A stretch of 64,000 nt of DNA from Stenotrophomonas hibiscicola ATCC 19867. GTDB taxonomy: Bacteria > Pseudomonadota > Gammaproteobacteria > Xanthomonadales > Xanthomonadaceae. Shown here piece by piece: positions 26,573-34,612 of this stretch. The stretch is taken from NCBI RefSeq assembly GCF_000382065.1, contig NZ_KB907498.1, positions 378,714 to 442,713 of the forward strand, in the 5' to 3' direction. Within the stretch, counting starts at the first letter, position 1; each line of letters begins with the position of its first letter. Both the position numbers and the translations under genes were made by a program. Below the pieces are notes generated by a model. The model did not search any database. It saw nothing but the letters and a program-made list of their open reading frames with translations, and was not told the origin of the DNA.

Positions 26573-27103
26573 ATGCGATCCGCGCTTCGTTCTCCGCTTG
26601 CCTGGGCCTTCGCCGGCCTCCTGCTGTCCAGCCCGGCCCTGGCCGCAGATACCACCACCTTCAACGTCACGCTGGTGGTCACCAAGGCCTGCACCATCAC
26701 GGCCGCGGCCGCTACCAACGTCGACTTCGGCACGGCGGCGTCGACCACCGCCACGCCCACCCTCGGCCAGGGCACGGTCACCGCGCAGTGCTCGGCGCTG
26801 ACGCCGTACACGATCGCGCTGAATGCGGGCGCCAACGCGGGCACCGCCAACGACGTCACCACGCGGCGCATGAAGAACACCAATGCCGCCGTGACCGCCA
26901 ACAACTATGTCGGCTACCAGCTCTACCAGGATGCCGCGCATACCCTGGTCTGGGGATCCACAACCGGCACCAATACCCAGGCCGGCATCGGCACCGGCCT
27001 GGCCGTGCCGTACGTTGTCTACGGCCAGATCCTGAACCTGAGCACCAACAACCCGGCCACCGGCAGCTACCTGGATACGGTTACCGCCACGATCACCTAT
27101 TGA
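26573..27103 (+). CDS. Spore coat U (SCPU) domain pilin, CsuA/B-like
   Basis: A 176-residue secreted subunit, likely the main pilin of a Csu-type pilus. The signal peptide ends at about residue 24 (SSPALA|AD). The SCPU fold shows FNVTLVVTKACTI at the start with the first conserved Cys, VTAQCSAL with the second, and the closing strand YLDTVTATITY typical of donor-strand-complemented pilins. The ATG at 26573 has GGGAGG six bases upstream; the TTG two codons earlier is not used. It is the first gene of a pilus operon in which every later gene overlaps or abuts its neighbour. Confidence 0.87.
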   Translation: MRSALRSPLAWAFAGLLLSSPALAADTTTFNVTLVVTKACTITAAAATNVDFGTAASTTATPTLGQGTVTAQCSALTPYTIALNAGANAGTANDVTTRRMKNTNAAVTANNYVGYQLYQDAAHTLVWGSTTGTNTQAGIGTGLAVPYVVYGQILNLSTNNPATGSYLDTVTATITY

Positions 27104-27117
27104 TGGAGCACGCCCGC

Positions 27118-27852
27118 ATGGCCGGACCCCGCCCGTGGCGCGCCACCGGCGTGGCGCTGCTCGCCCTGTGCCTGCTGGCCACCGCCACCGCCGGCGCCAC
27201 CAGCCTGCAGGTCGCGCCGACCAGCCTGCAGCTGGAGGCGCGCCAGCGTGCGGCTGAGCTATGGCTGACCAACAGCGGCACCGCGCCGGTGAAGCTGCAG
27301 GTGCGCGTGTTCCGCTGGGTGCAGCAGGACGGCCAGGAACGGCTGCTGCCCACCGATGAGCTGATGGCCACACCGCCCATGCAGGAACTGGCTGCGGGCC
27401 AGCAGCAACTGGTGCGGGTGATGCGTCCGGACAACGAGCCACCGCCTGCACAACGGCACTACCGGTTGATCGTGGACCAGATCCCGGACCTGGCCACGCG
27501 TGCCGAGGGCATGCAGTTCGTCCTGCGCTATTCGATCCCCGTGTTCGTGCAGCCTTCGGCCGGCGCCCTCGCCCCACAGTTGCAGGCTCGCCTGGTGACA
27601 CTGGCGGATGGCCGCAATGGCGTGGAGGTGGCCAATACGGGTGACAGCTACGCGCAGATCGCCGATCTTGCGCTGGGCAGCGCCACGCGTCCGCGCATCG
27701 TCCATCCCGGATTGCTGGGCTACGTGCTGCCGGGCCAGGTGATGCGCTGGCCGATCGAGCGCGTGGCGATCGACCGCGACAACGACCAGATCACGGCCAA
27801 GCTCAATGGCGAGTCGGAACAGACGCCACTGTCGCCCCCACCGGCTCGCTGA
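27118..27852 (+). CDS. Periplasmic pilus chaperone 1 (CsuC-like)
   Basis: A 244-residue PapD-like chaperone with a signal peptide (ALLALCLLATATAGA) and two Ig-like domains. The N-domain shows LQVAPTSLQLEARQRAAELWL and the G1-strand region ELAAGQQQLVRVMRP. Such proteins hold subunits and supply a strand until the usher takes them. The ATG at 27118 has GGAG 9-12 bp upstream. An alternative ATG at 27103 overlaps the pilin stop (TGATG) but has no ribosome site. The 3' end overlaps the usher start by 47 bp. Confidence 0.87.
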   Translation: MAGPRPWRATGVALLALCLLATATAGATSLQVAPTSLQLEARQRAAELWLTNSGTAPVKLQVRVFRWVQQDGQERLLPTDELMATPPMQELAAGQQQLVRVMRPDNEPPPAQRHYRLIVDQIPDLATRAEGMQFVLRYSIPVFVQPSAGALAPQLQARLVTLADGRNGVEVANTGDSYAQIADLALGSATRPRIVHPGLLGYVLPGQVMRWPIERVAIDRDNDQITAKLNGESEQTPLSPPPAR

Positions 27853-30226
27853 GGCCTTGATGGGCGCGTTGCTGGCTGCCCTGGCTCCCGCGGCGACCGA
27901 GGCCGCCGATGCGTCCGGCGCGGCCGTTGATGTCTCCGGCGTGTCGGCCGATGCCACCCTGCCGCCCCCGACCCCACTGACCGCCAGCCAGACGCTGTAC
28001 CTGGATGTGTCGCTCAACAGCACGCCACGCGGCCTGCTGCCGTTCATCGAGAACCGCGGCCGGCTTCAGGCCAGCCCCGAGGTGTTGCGCCAGCTCGGCT
28101 TCAATGCCAGCGGCGAGGTACCGGTCTACCTGGACCAGATCAGTGGCGCGGTGGTGCGCTACGACGCGCACATGCAGACCCTGGCGCTGGATGTGCCGCT
28201 GGACCAGCTGACCCTGCCGACCACGGTGCTCAGCCGGCCGCAGGCGCGTGCGCCGACTGGCACTGCCTCGCCGGGCGTGCTGCTCAACTACGACGTATAC
28301 GGCAGCCGGGTGGACACGCTCGGCAACCTCAGCCTGAGCTCGGAGCTGCGCGTGTTCGGCATCGGCAACGGGACTTTTGAGAACACCGCCATCAGCCGCC
28401 GCTACCAGCAACCCGGTGATCGCCGTTGGCGCGGCGAAAGCGTGCGCCTGGACACCCGCTGGAGCCTGGACTTCCCCGACAGCGCAACGACGCTGGAGGT
28501 CGGCGACTTCTACAGCGGCTTCGTCGACTGGACCCGGCCAGTGCGCATGGGTGGCGTGCAGATCGGTCGCAACTACGGGCTGCAGCCCTATCGCGTACTG
28601 ACGCCCACGCCGAGCTTCCTCGGCCAGGCCGTGGTGCCCTCCACGGTCGAGCTGTACGTGGATGGCCTGCGCCAGTACAGCGGACAGGTCCCGGTCGGTC
28701 CGTTCCAGCTGGCGGCACAGCCTGGTATCAGCGGCACCGGCATCGCGCAGGTGGTGGTAACCGATGCGTTCGGCCGCATGCAGACACTGGATTTCAGTTT
28801 CTATGGCACCCAGCAACTGCTGGCCAAGGGCCTTTCGGACTGGTCGGTCGGCGTCGGCCAGCTGCGCGAGGACTTCGGCCAGCGCTCCTTCGGCTACGAC
28901 GATCGCACGGTGGCCAGTGCCAGCTGGCGCGGCGGCATCAGCGATGCCTTCACTGGCGAGGCGCATGCCGAAGGCGGCGGCGGCCTGGCCCAGGCCGGCA
29001 TCGGCGGCTGGTGGCTGCTCGGCGCTGCCGGCGTGTTCAATGCGGCCTATGCACGCAGTGATTACCACGGGCTGCAGGGCGGGCAATGGGCGCTGGGCTA
29101 CAGCTGGAACAACCGCCGCTTCAACGTCAATCTGCGCAGCGTGCGCAGCCACGGCGACTACCGCGACCTGGGCGCACTGCAGGGCAACCTGCCACCGAGC
29201 ATCAGCGAGCAGGCCACCCTCGGCCTGGAGCTGCTGCGGCTGGGCACGCTCAGCGCAAGCTACCTGCGCCTGCGCTACCCCGACGGCGACGACAACCGCT
29301 ACGCCAGCCTGTTCTGGTCGCGCAGCTGGAGCCAGCGCTGGTCGGCCTACCTGTCGCTGAACCAGAACCTGGACCACAGCGACGACCGCAGCATCTACCT
29401 GTCGCTGACCGCCAGCCTGGGCAACAACCGCCAGGCCAGCCTCTCGAGCCAACGCAACGGCGACAGCCAGAGCTGGGTCGCGGACGTGACCCAGCCGGTG
29501 CCCGGCGATGGCAGTGCCGGCGGCGTCGGCTGGCGCGCACAGCTGCGCCATGGCGAGGACGGCAATGGCGGCCTGGCCGAGGTCGGCATCCTCAACGATA
29601 CCGGCCGCTATTCGTTCGGCGCCTCGCGCCAGGGCGGGCTGAACTATGCCTACGCCAGCGCCAGCGGCAGCGTGGTGTGGATGGGTGGCCACACCTTCGC
29701 CACGCGCGAAGTGTCGGACGCGTTCGCGGTGATCAGCACCAGTGGCGTCGGCGGCGTGCCGGTGCGGCTGGAAAACCGCCTGATCGGCGTCACCGATGAT
29801 CGCGGCCTGCTGCTGGTCAGCCCGTTGCTGTCCTGGCAGCGTAATCGTGTCTCGATCGATACCCTGGACCTGCCCGAGGACATGCGTGCCGACCGCATCG
29901 AGGATTGGGTGACGCCTCGCCAGCGCGCCGGCACCCGGATTGCCTTCGAGCTGCGCTCGCGACCGTCGCTGAGCCTGACCCTGCTGGCAATGGACGGGCA
30001 GCCGCTGGAGGTGGGCAGCGAGGTGCAGCTGCCCGATGGCCGCCAGGCCACGGTCGGCTATGACGGCCTGCTGTACCTGGAAGACGTTGCCGCCGGCAGC
30101 GTGCTGTACGTCACCACCAGCCGCGGCCCCTGCCGGGTGAAGGTCCCCGACCCGCCCAGGGTGGTGGCGACCGGCGCGCGGCCGAAACCGGCGCCGCTGC
30201 AGTGCATTCCGGAGGTGGCGCCATGA
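27806..30226 (+). CDS. Outer-membrane usher of the Csu-type pilus
   Basis: An 806-residue usher, the outer-membrane assembly platform. An N-terminal domain of about 130 residues precedes a beta-barrel rich in alternating aromatic strands (YLSLNQNLDHSDDRSIYLSL). The plug region has LYVDGLRQYSGQVPVGPFQL, and the C-terminal domains include AFELRSRPSLSLTLL. The start at 27806 is preferred because the first 34 residues then make a proper signal peptide (an Arg/His-rich n-region, ALMGALLAALAPAA, cleavage after ATEA). The ATG at 27860 has a better ribosome site (GAGG) but no charged n-region. The gene ends in ATGA shared with the next. Confidence 0.88.
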   Translation: MASRNRRHCRPHRLAEALMGALLAALAPAATEAADASGAAVDVSGVSADATLPPPTPLTASQTLYLDVSLNSTPRGLLPFIENRGRLQASPEVLRQLGFNASGEVPVYLDQISGAVVRYDAHMQTLALDVPLDQLTLPTTVLSRPQARAPTGTASPGVLLNYDVYGSRVDTLGNLSLSSELRVFGIGNGTFENTAISRRYQQPGDRRWRGESVRLDTRWSLDFPDSATTLEVGDFYSGFVDWTRPVRMGGVQIGRNYGLQPYRVLTPTPSFLGQAVVPSTVELYVDGLRQYSGQVPVGPFQLAAQPGISGTGIAQVVVTDAFGRMQTLDFSFYGTQQLLAKGLSDWSVGVGQLREDFGQRSFGYDDRTVASASWRGGISDAFTGEAHAEGGGGLAQAGIGGWWLLGAAGVFNAAYARSDYHGLQGGQWALGYSWNNRRFNVNLRSVRSHGDYRDLGALQGNLPPSISEQATLGLELLRLGTLSASYLRLRYPDGDDNRYASLFWSRSWSQRWSAYLSLNQNLDHSDDRSIYLSLTASLGNNRQASLSSQRNGDSQSWVADVTQPVPGDGSAGGVGWRAQLRHGEDGNGGLAEVGILNDTGRYSFGASRQGGLNYAYASASGSVVWMGGHTFATREVSDAFAVISTSGVGGVPVRLENRLIGVTDDRGLLLVSPLLSWQRNRVSIDTLDLPEDMRADRIEDWVTPRQRAGTRIAFELRSRPSLSLTLLAMDGQPLEVGSEVQLPDGRQATVGYDGLLYLEDVAAGSVLYVTTSRGPCRVKVPDPPRVVATGARPKPAPLQCIPEVAP

Positions 30227-31260
30227 GGACGTTGCTGCTCGGCCTGCTGCTGTTCGCTGGCCTGCTGGCGGCAGCACCGGCCCGCGCCGTCGCGGTCTGC
30301 ACCGCGGTCGCCAATCCAACGCTGCCGTTCGGCAACATCAACAGCAATGCGCCTGGCCCGAGCACGGCCAACCTCAACATCACGGTGACATGCACCACCG
30401 CCGCGCTGAGCGCGCTGGCCACAACCGGTGTGCGCGTCTGCGTCGGCATCGGCGCAGGCAGTGGTGGCGGCAGCAGTTCAAGCTGGCGGACGATGAAGAC
30501 CAGCAGCAGCGACAGCATGAACTTCCAGCTCTACAACTCCTCGAACTTCAGCCAGGTGACGGGGTTGGTCCCGCGCGGCACGCCCCCGGCACAGGAACTG
30601 ACCATGACCTACAGCGTGCCGCTGGTCGCCGGCGGCAGCGGTGCGCAGTCCGTGCAGCTGTTCGGGCAGATTCCGGCCAACCAGATCCTGGCCTCCGGCG
30701 CCTACAGCAGCACCTTCAGCGGCGCCGACGTGGTGTTGACCTGGGCCTGGAACGAGGTCCTGCTCGGCAATGCCACAGTGCCCGCCACCTGCAACGGCGG
30801 CGCCACCGGCACCAACAGCGCAAGCGCAGCCTTCAGTTTCACCGCCACCGCCAATGTGCTGCCGCAGTGCGGCAGCTACGTCACCACCGACATGAACTTC
30901 GGCAACGTCACCGGCGGCATTCCCGCCAACATCGACCGGACCGCCACGCTGACACTGACCTGCCTGAAGAACACCGCCTTCCAGGTCGGACTCAACAACG
31001 GCCGGAACAACCCTGCCGCGACCAGCATCCGCCGCATGGCCACCACCATCGGCGGCAGTACCTACTACCTTCCCTACGAGCTGTACCGGGACTCGGCTCG
31101 GAGCCTGCGCTGGGGCAATACGTTGACTGTCGACACGGCCAGCGGCACCGGCACCGGCAGCGCACAGCAGCTGACCATCTACGGCCGGGTGCCGCCGGTC
31201 ACCGGCCAGCCCCCGGCTGGTACCTACAACGACCTGGTGACGGTGACGATCACCTATTGA
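30223..31260 (+). CDS. Two-domain SCPU tip adhesin, CsuE-like
   Basis: A 345-residue secreted protein: signal peptide (LAAAPARA, cleavage about residue 23) and two SCPU domains. Domain 1 spans about 24-190 with a Gly/Ser linker (GAGSGGGSSSS). Domain 2 spans about 210-345 and ends YNDLVTVTITY like the major pilin; it has CGSYVTTDMNFGNVTGG and TLTCLKNT with its Cys pair. In Csu pili the two-domain subunit is the tip adhesin encoded last, which fits this position after the usher. GGAGGT precedes the ATG, and the start overlaps the usher stop by 4 bp. Confidence 0.85.
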   Translation: MRTLLLGLLLFAGLLAAAPARAVAVCTAVANPTLPFGNINSNAPGPSTANLNITVTCTTAALSALATTGVRVCVGIGAGSGGGSSSSWRTMKTSSSDSMNFQLYNSSNFSQVTGLVPRGTPPAQELTMTYSVPLVAGGSGAQSVQLFGQIPANQILASGAYSSTFSGADVVLTWAWNEVLLGNATVPATCNGGATGTNSASAAFSFTATANVLPQCGSYVTTDMNFGNVTGGIPANIDRTATLTLTCLKNTAFQVGLNNGRNNPAATSIRRMATTIGGSTYYLPYELYRDSARSLRWGNTLTVDTASGTGTGSAQQLTIYGRVPPVTGQPPAGTYNDLVTVTITY

Positions 31261-31265
31261 CCGGC

Positions 31266-31327
31266 GTGCCGACCAACGGTCGGCACCCACCGGACGAAGG
31301 CCGTGCCGAGCGCCGGCTCGGCGCTAC
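31266..31327. repeat. Two SMAG-like hairpins
   Basis: GTGCCGACC - AAC - GGTCGGCAC (31266-31286) and a second unit GTGCCGAGC...GCTCGGCGCTAC (31303-31327). They follow the tip adhesin stop and split the pilus operon into two parts. Confidence 0.7.
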
Positions 31328-31385
31328 AGTTCCGGCACATCCCGCCGATACCGCGCAGCAAGTCTTTCAGCATGGTGGATGGCAG

Positions 31386-31628
31386 GTGGTTCGCACATTT
31401 TCGATCGCGGCGATGCTGGTCGCCAGTACGCCGGCCTTGGCCGAACCCAGCAGCTCCCTGCAGATCCGGCTGACCGTGGTCGACTCCTGCAGCGACGACA
31501 CCGGTGGCGCGCGCTGTACGGCGCCGCACCAGCGCAGCGATACACCCCAGCTGCCATCCCAGGTGCGCGAGCTCGCACCACCGGCGACGGACGAGAACGC
31601 AACACCCGCCGTGACCCTCATCTACTGA
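31386..31628 (+). CDS. Miniature SCPU-like secreted protein
   Basis: An 80-residue secreted protein of unknown role. The GTG start at 31386 gives the signal peptide VVRTFSIAAMLVASTPALA (1-19). The mature 61 residues begin SSSLQIRLTVVDSC, like the first strand of the neighbouring pilins, keep two Cys (35 and 44), and end TPAVTLIY, like the closing VTATITY/VTVTITY strand. The middle of the SCPU fold, about 80 residues, is missing. The stop overlaps the next chaperone start (TGATG). It may be a true minimal subunit or a pilin reduced by internal deletion. It is probably translated, given the signal peptide and tight coupling. Confidence 0.6.
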   Translation: MVRTFSIAAMLVASTPALAEPSSSLQIRLTVVDSCSDDTGGARCTAPHQRSDTPQLPSQVRELAPPATDENATPAVTLIY

Positions 31629-32323
31629 TGCGCGCGCTGCTGATCCTGCTTGCACTGCTGGCGCAGCCGGCTGCGGCGCTTGAGGTGTTGCCTACCACCC
31701 TGCAGCTGCCGGCCGAAGGCGGCCGCTCCGAGCTGTGGCTACGCAATCCCGGGCCCGGCCGCTGGCAGGGCCACGTGCAGGTGCTGGCCTGGGATCAGCA
31801 GCTGGACGCCGAACGACTGCAGCCCAGCGACCAGATCCGGGTCAGCCCGGCGCGGCTGGATCTCGCCCCGGGCGGTACGCAGCGCGTCTGGCTGCTGCCA
31901 CGCGATCCGGCCGCGGCAATGGGTGAACAGGCCTACAGGATCGTGCTGACGCCGGCGCTGGCAGGGCTGCCGCGCTACTCGCTACCGCTGTTCCGGGGCG
32001 CCGCGGCGCCAGTGCTGCACGCCCGCCTGCAGGGTCGGATCGAGGCCCTGGGGTCGCAGCCTGCGTTGCGACTCAGCAACTGCGGTACGCTGCACGGCCG
32101 CCTGCACGACCTGCGCTTCATCGCGGCGGACGGCCAATCGACAGTGCTGGTGGGCGGGCTGGCCGGCTACATCCTCGCCGGCCATGAACGACGCTGGCCC
32201 CTGCCCGCCCGCGCGGACAGTTACGCAGGTGGCCGCTTCCGGGCACGCCTGCAGGACGGCCGCGAGGTCGATCTGGCCGCATCTGACCCCGCAATTGCAG
32301 CGAGCGCCCGCAGCGAGCTATAA
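31628..32323 (+). CDS. Periplasmic pilus chaperone 2
   Basis: A 231-residue second PapD-like chaperone: short signal peptide (ALLILLALLAQPAAA), then LEVLPTTLQLPAEGGRSELW and RVSPARLDLAPGGTQRVWLL, matching the N-domain and G1 strand of chaperones. It differs widely from chaperone 1 and is coupled to the mini-subunit gene by TGATG, so the two may form a dedicated pair. The last codons carry the -35 box of the rpsB promoter (32295-32300), and the stop TAA is part of its TATAAT. Confidence 0.8.
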   Translation: MRALLILLALLAQPAAALEVLPTTLQLPAEGGRSELWLRNPGPGRWQGHVQVLAWDQQLDAERLQPSDQIRVSPARLDLAPGGTQRVWLLPRDPAAAMGEQAYRIVLTPALAGLPRYSLPLFRGAAAPVLHARLQGRIEALGSQPALRLSNCGTLHGRLHDLRFIAADGQSTVLVGGLAGYILAGHERRWPLPARADSYAGGRFRARLQDGREVDLAASDPAIAASARSEL

Positions 32324-32324
32324 T
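32295..32324 (+). promoter_or_regulatory. rpsB-tsf promoter
   Basis: TTGCAG (32295-32300), an 18-bp spacer and a perfect TATAAT (32319-32324), placed across the last codons and stop of chaperone 2. It gives a leader of about 210 nt. Confidence 0.8.
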
Positions 32325-32330
32325 CGTCCG

Positions 32331-32543
32331 GATTCCTGCCGCCTGCGTGCGCGGGAACCCGTCCACACCGGACGTCACCGGTGAATCCACACCTGCTGCC
32401 CCCATCCGTGCCGGGGTGCTCCGCAAGGAGTTCGGCCACGGAGGCAACAGGGAAGCCCAACCCCGGAACCGATCGCGCTTCCACGCGTCCCGCATACCTA
32501 TTCCCGCGGGCGGAATCGCTGGTTCCATATCAGGAGTATTGCA
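32331..32543 (+). promoter_or_regulatory. Long 5' leader of rpsB
   Basis: About 213 nt between the expected start of transcription and the rpsB ATG, rich in short dyads such as CACCGG/CCGGTG around 32368-32392 and CCCGCGGG at 32503-32510. In gammaproteobacteria the rpsB leader is known to be the site where S2 represses its own operon; a similar role here is inferred. The ribosome site is AGGAG, ten bases before the ATG. Confidence 0.55.
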
Positions 32544-33350
32544 ATGCCCCAGGTCACCATGCGTCAGATGCTGGAAGCCGGCGTCCACTTCGGCCACCAG
32601 ACCCGCTACTGGAACCCCAAGATGGCTCCGTACATCTTCGGCGCCCGCGGCAAGATCCACATCATCAACCTGGAAAAGACCGTCCCGCTGTTCAATGACG
32701 CGATGAACTTCATCTCGTCGGTTGCCCAGAAGCGCGGCACCGTCCTGTTCCTGGGCACCAAGCGCAGCGCCCGCGAAACCATCAAGGAAGAAGCCGAGCG
32801 TTGCGGCATGCCGTTCATGAACCAGCGCTGGCTGGGCGGCACCCTGACCAACTTCCGTACCGTCAAGCAGTCGGTTGCCCGCCTGAAGGAACTGGAAGCC
32901 GGTGAAACCGACGGCACCTTCGAGAAGCTGGTCAAGCACGAAGTGCTGGGCCTGCGTCGCGAGCGCGACAAGCTGGAAGCCTCGCTGGGCGGCATCAAGG
33001 ACATGAACCGCCTGCCGGACGCGATCTTCGTGATCGACATCGGCCACGAAGACATCGCGATCAAGGAAGCCAAGAAGCTGGGCATCGCGGTCATCGCCGT
33101 GGTCGACACCAACTACAACCCGGAACTGGTTGATTACGCCATCCCGGGCAACGACGACGCCATCCGCGCTGTGCAGCTGTACGCCCGCGCCGCTGCCGAC
33201 GCCGTGCTGGAAGGCAAGGCTGCTGCTCCGCACGCCGCTTCGGTGCGTGAGGAAGAGTTCGCTGAAGCCGCTGCCGAAGGCGAAGAGAAGCCGGCCCGCC
33301 GCGCTCCGGCCAAGAAGGCTGCCAAGAAGGGCGACGACGCCCAGGCCTGA
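32544..33350 (+). CDS. rpsB: 30S ribosomal protein S2
   Basis: A 268-residue S2, on the outside of the 30S head-body junction and needed for S1 binding. Clear family blocks: [20 protein letters not shown] at the start, [14 protein letters not shown], and [21 protein letters not shown]-terminal extension of about 30 residues is rich in Ala, Glu and Lys ([19 protein letters not shown]), longer than in E. coli (241 residues). First gene of the classic rpsB-tsf pair, 125 bp before tsf. Confidence 0.98.
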   Translation: MPQVTMRQMLEAGVHFGHQTRYWNPKMAPYIFGARGKIHIINLEKTVPLFNDAMNFISSVAQKRGTVLFLGTKRSARETIKEEAERCGMPFMNQRWLGGTLTNFRTVKQSVARLKELEAGETDGTFEKLVKHEVLGLRRERDKLEASLGGIKDMNRLPDAIFVIDIGHEDIAIKEAKKLGIAVIAVVDTNYNPELVDYAIPGNDDAIRAVQLYARAAADAVLEGKAAAPHAASVREEEFAEAAAEGEEKPARRAPAKKAAKKGDDAQA

Positions 33351-33360
33351 TCCAGGCCAC

Positions 33361-33385
33361 AGGGTGGACGCCCGGCGTCCACCCT
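33361..33385 (+). other. Hairpin between rpsB and tsf
   Basis: AGGGTGGACG - CCCGG - CGTCCACCCT, a perfect 10-bp stem 10 bp after rpsB, without a T-run. It probably protects the rpsB mRNA end or damps read-through into tsf. Confidence 0.6.
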
Positions 33386-33475
33386 CCTGCACGCAGCCCT
33401 TGGCGCGTGACAGGACCGTGTCACACGGGCCGGCCACCATGCCGGCCCAACCCCTTTCTTTCGTGAGGTAATCCC

Positions 33476-34351
33476 GTGGAAATCACTGCTTCCCTGGTCA
33501 AGGAACTGCGCGAGCGCACCGGCGCCGGCATGATGGAATGCAAGAAGGCGCTTACCGAAGCCAACGGCGACATCAACGCCGCTGCTGAAGCCATGCGCAA
33601 GTCCGGCGCTGCCAAGGCCGACAAGAAGGCTGACCGCGTGGCCGCCGAAGGCCGCCTGGGCCTGGCCCAGGATGGCGGCAAGGCCGTGCTGGTCGAAGTC
33701 AACTCGGAAACCGACTTCGTCGCCAACGACGACAACTTCAAGACCTTCGTCAACGCCGTCGCCGCTGCCGCCCTGGCATCGGGCGCCAACGACGTGGAAG
33801 CCGTGAAGGCTGCCACGCTGGCCGATGGCCGCACCGTTGAAGAAGCCCGCGCCACCGCCGTGCAGACCCTGGGTGAGAACATCCAGATCCGCCGCATGGT
33901 CAAGGTCGACACCACCGGCAACATCGGCGCCTACGTCCACACCAACGGCAAGGTCGGCGTGCTGGTTGACCTGATCGGCGGCGACGTCGAGCTGGCCCGC
34001 GGCCTGGCCATGCACGTGGCCGCGCTGAAGCCGCCGCACAACAAGGCTGCGGACGTTCCGGCCGACTTCGTCGAAAAGGAAAAGGAAATCGAGCTGGCCA
34101 AGATGTCCGAGAAGGACAAGGCCAAGCCGGCCGAGATCCTGGAAAAGATCATCAGCGGCAAGATCAACAAGATCGTCAGCGACGTGACCCTGTACGGCCA
34201 GACCTACGTGCTGGGCGACACCACCGTCGAGCAGGTGGTCAAGGCCGCTGGCGCCGATGTGGCTGGCTTCAAGCTGCTGATCGTCGGCGAAGGCATCGAG
34301 AAGGTGGTGGAAGACTACGCCGCCGAAGTTGCCAAGGCGATGCAGGTCTGA
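33476..34351 (+). CDS. tsf: Translation elongation factor Ts
   Basis: A 291-residue EF-Ts, the nucleotide exchange factor of EF-Tu. It has the N-terminal UBA-like domain ([20 protein letters not shown]), the core TDFVAND motif ([13 protein letters not shown]), the coiled-coil ([18 protein letters not shown]) and the second core half ([19 protein letters not shown]). It starts with GTG at 33476, with GAGGT eight bases upstream. It ends before a strong terminator. Confidence 0.97.
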   Translation: MEITASLVKELRERTGAGMMECKKALTEANGDINAAAEAMRKSGAAKADKKADRVAAEGRLGLAQDGGKAVLVEVNSETDFVANDDNFKTFVNAVAAAALASGANDVEAVKAATLADGRTVEEARATAVQTLGENIQIRRMVKVDTTGNIGAYVHTNGKVGVLVDLIGGDVELARGLAMHVAALKPPHNKAADVPADFVEKEKEIELAKMSEKDKAKPAEILEKIISGKINKIVSDVTLYGQTYVLGDTTVEQVVKAAGADVAGFKLLIVGEGIEKVVEDYAAEVAKAMQV

Positions 34352-34383
34352 TTCCAGCCCTCCGGCTGTGAAGCGACCAGAAG

Positions 34384-34412
34384 GAGCCGCGGGAAACCGC
34401 GGCTCTTTTTTT
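34384..34412 (+). terminator. Terminator of rpsB-tsf
   Basis: GAGCCGCGG - GAAA - CCGCGGCTC, a 9-bp stem with a GNRA loop and seven Ts, 33 bp after the tsf stop. The 200 bp that follow, up to the next gene, hold only a weak dyad CCCAC/GTGGG near 34416-34432. Confidence 0.93.
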
Positions 34413-34612
34413 GTACCCACTGCATCGGTGGGTGGGCACCGTTGGTGCGCGCACTGACGCCAGGCACAGCCCGATATCAGGGCTCTTTGCGTTGCGCGCG
34501 AATCAAGCCGATACTCGGCGCAGGGAATCCACAGTCGCGTAGCAGGAAGGAAAATCGCGGACTGTGATGCATTCCTAGGTATTCTTGTCCTAATGGAATT
34601 GAACGACCCGAC

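Noticed and set aside
26515..27117. Long upstream extension of chaperone 1 reading through the pilin gene in another frame
   Set aside because: The pilin in its own frame has a signal peptide, Cys pair and closing strand; the extension has none.
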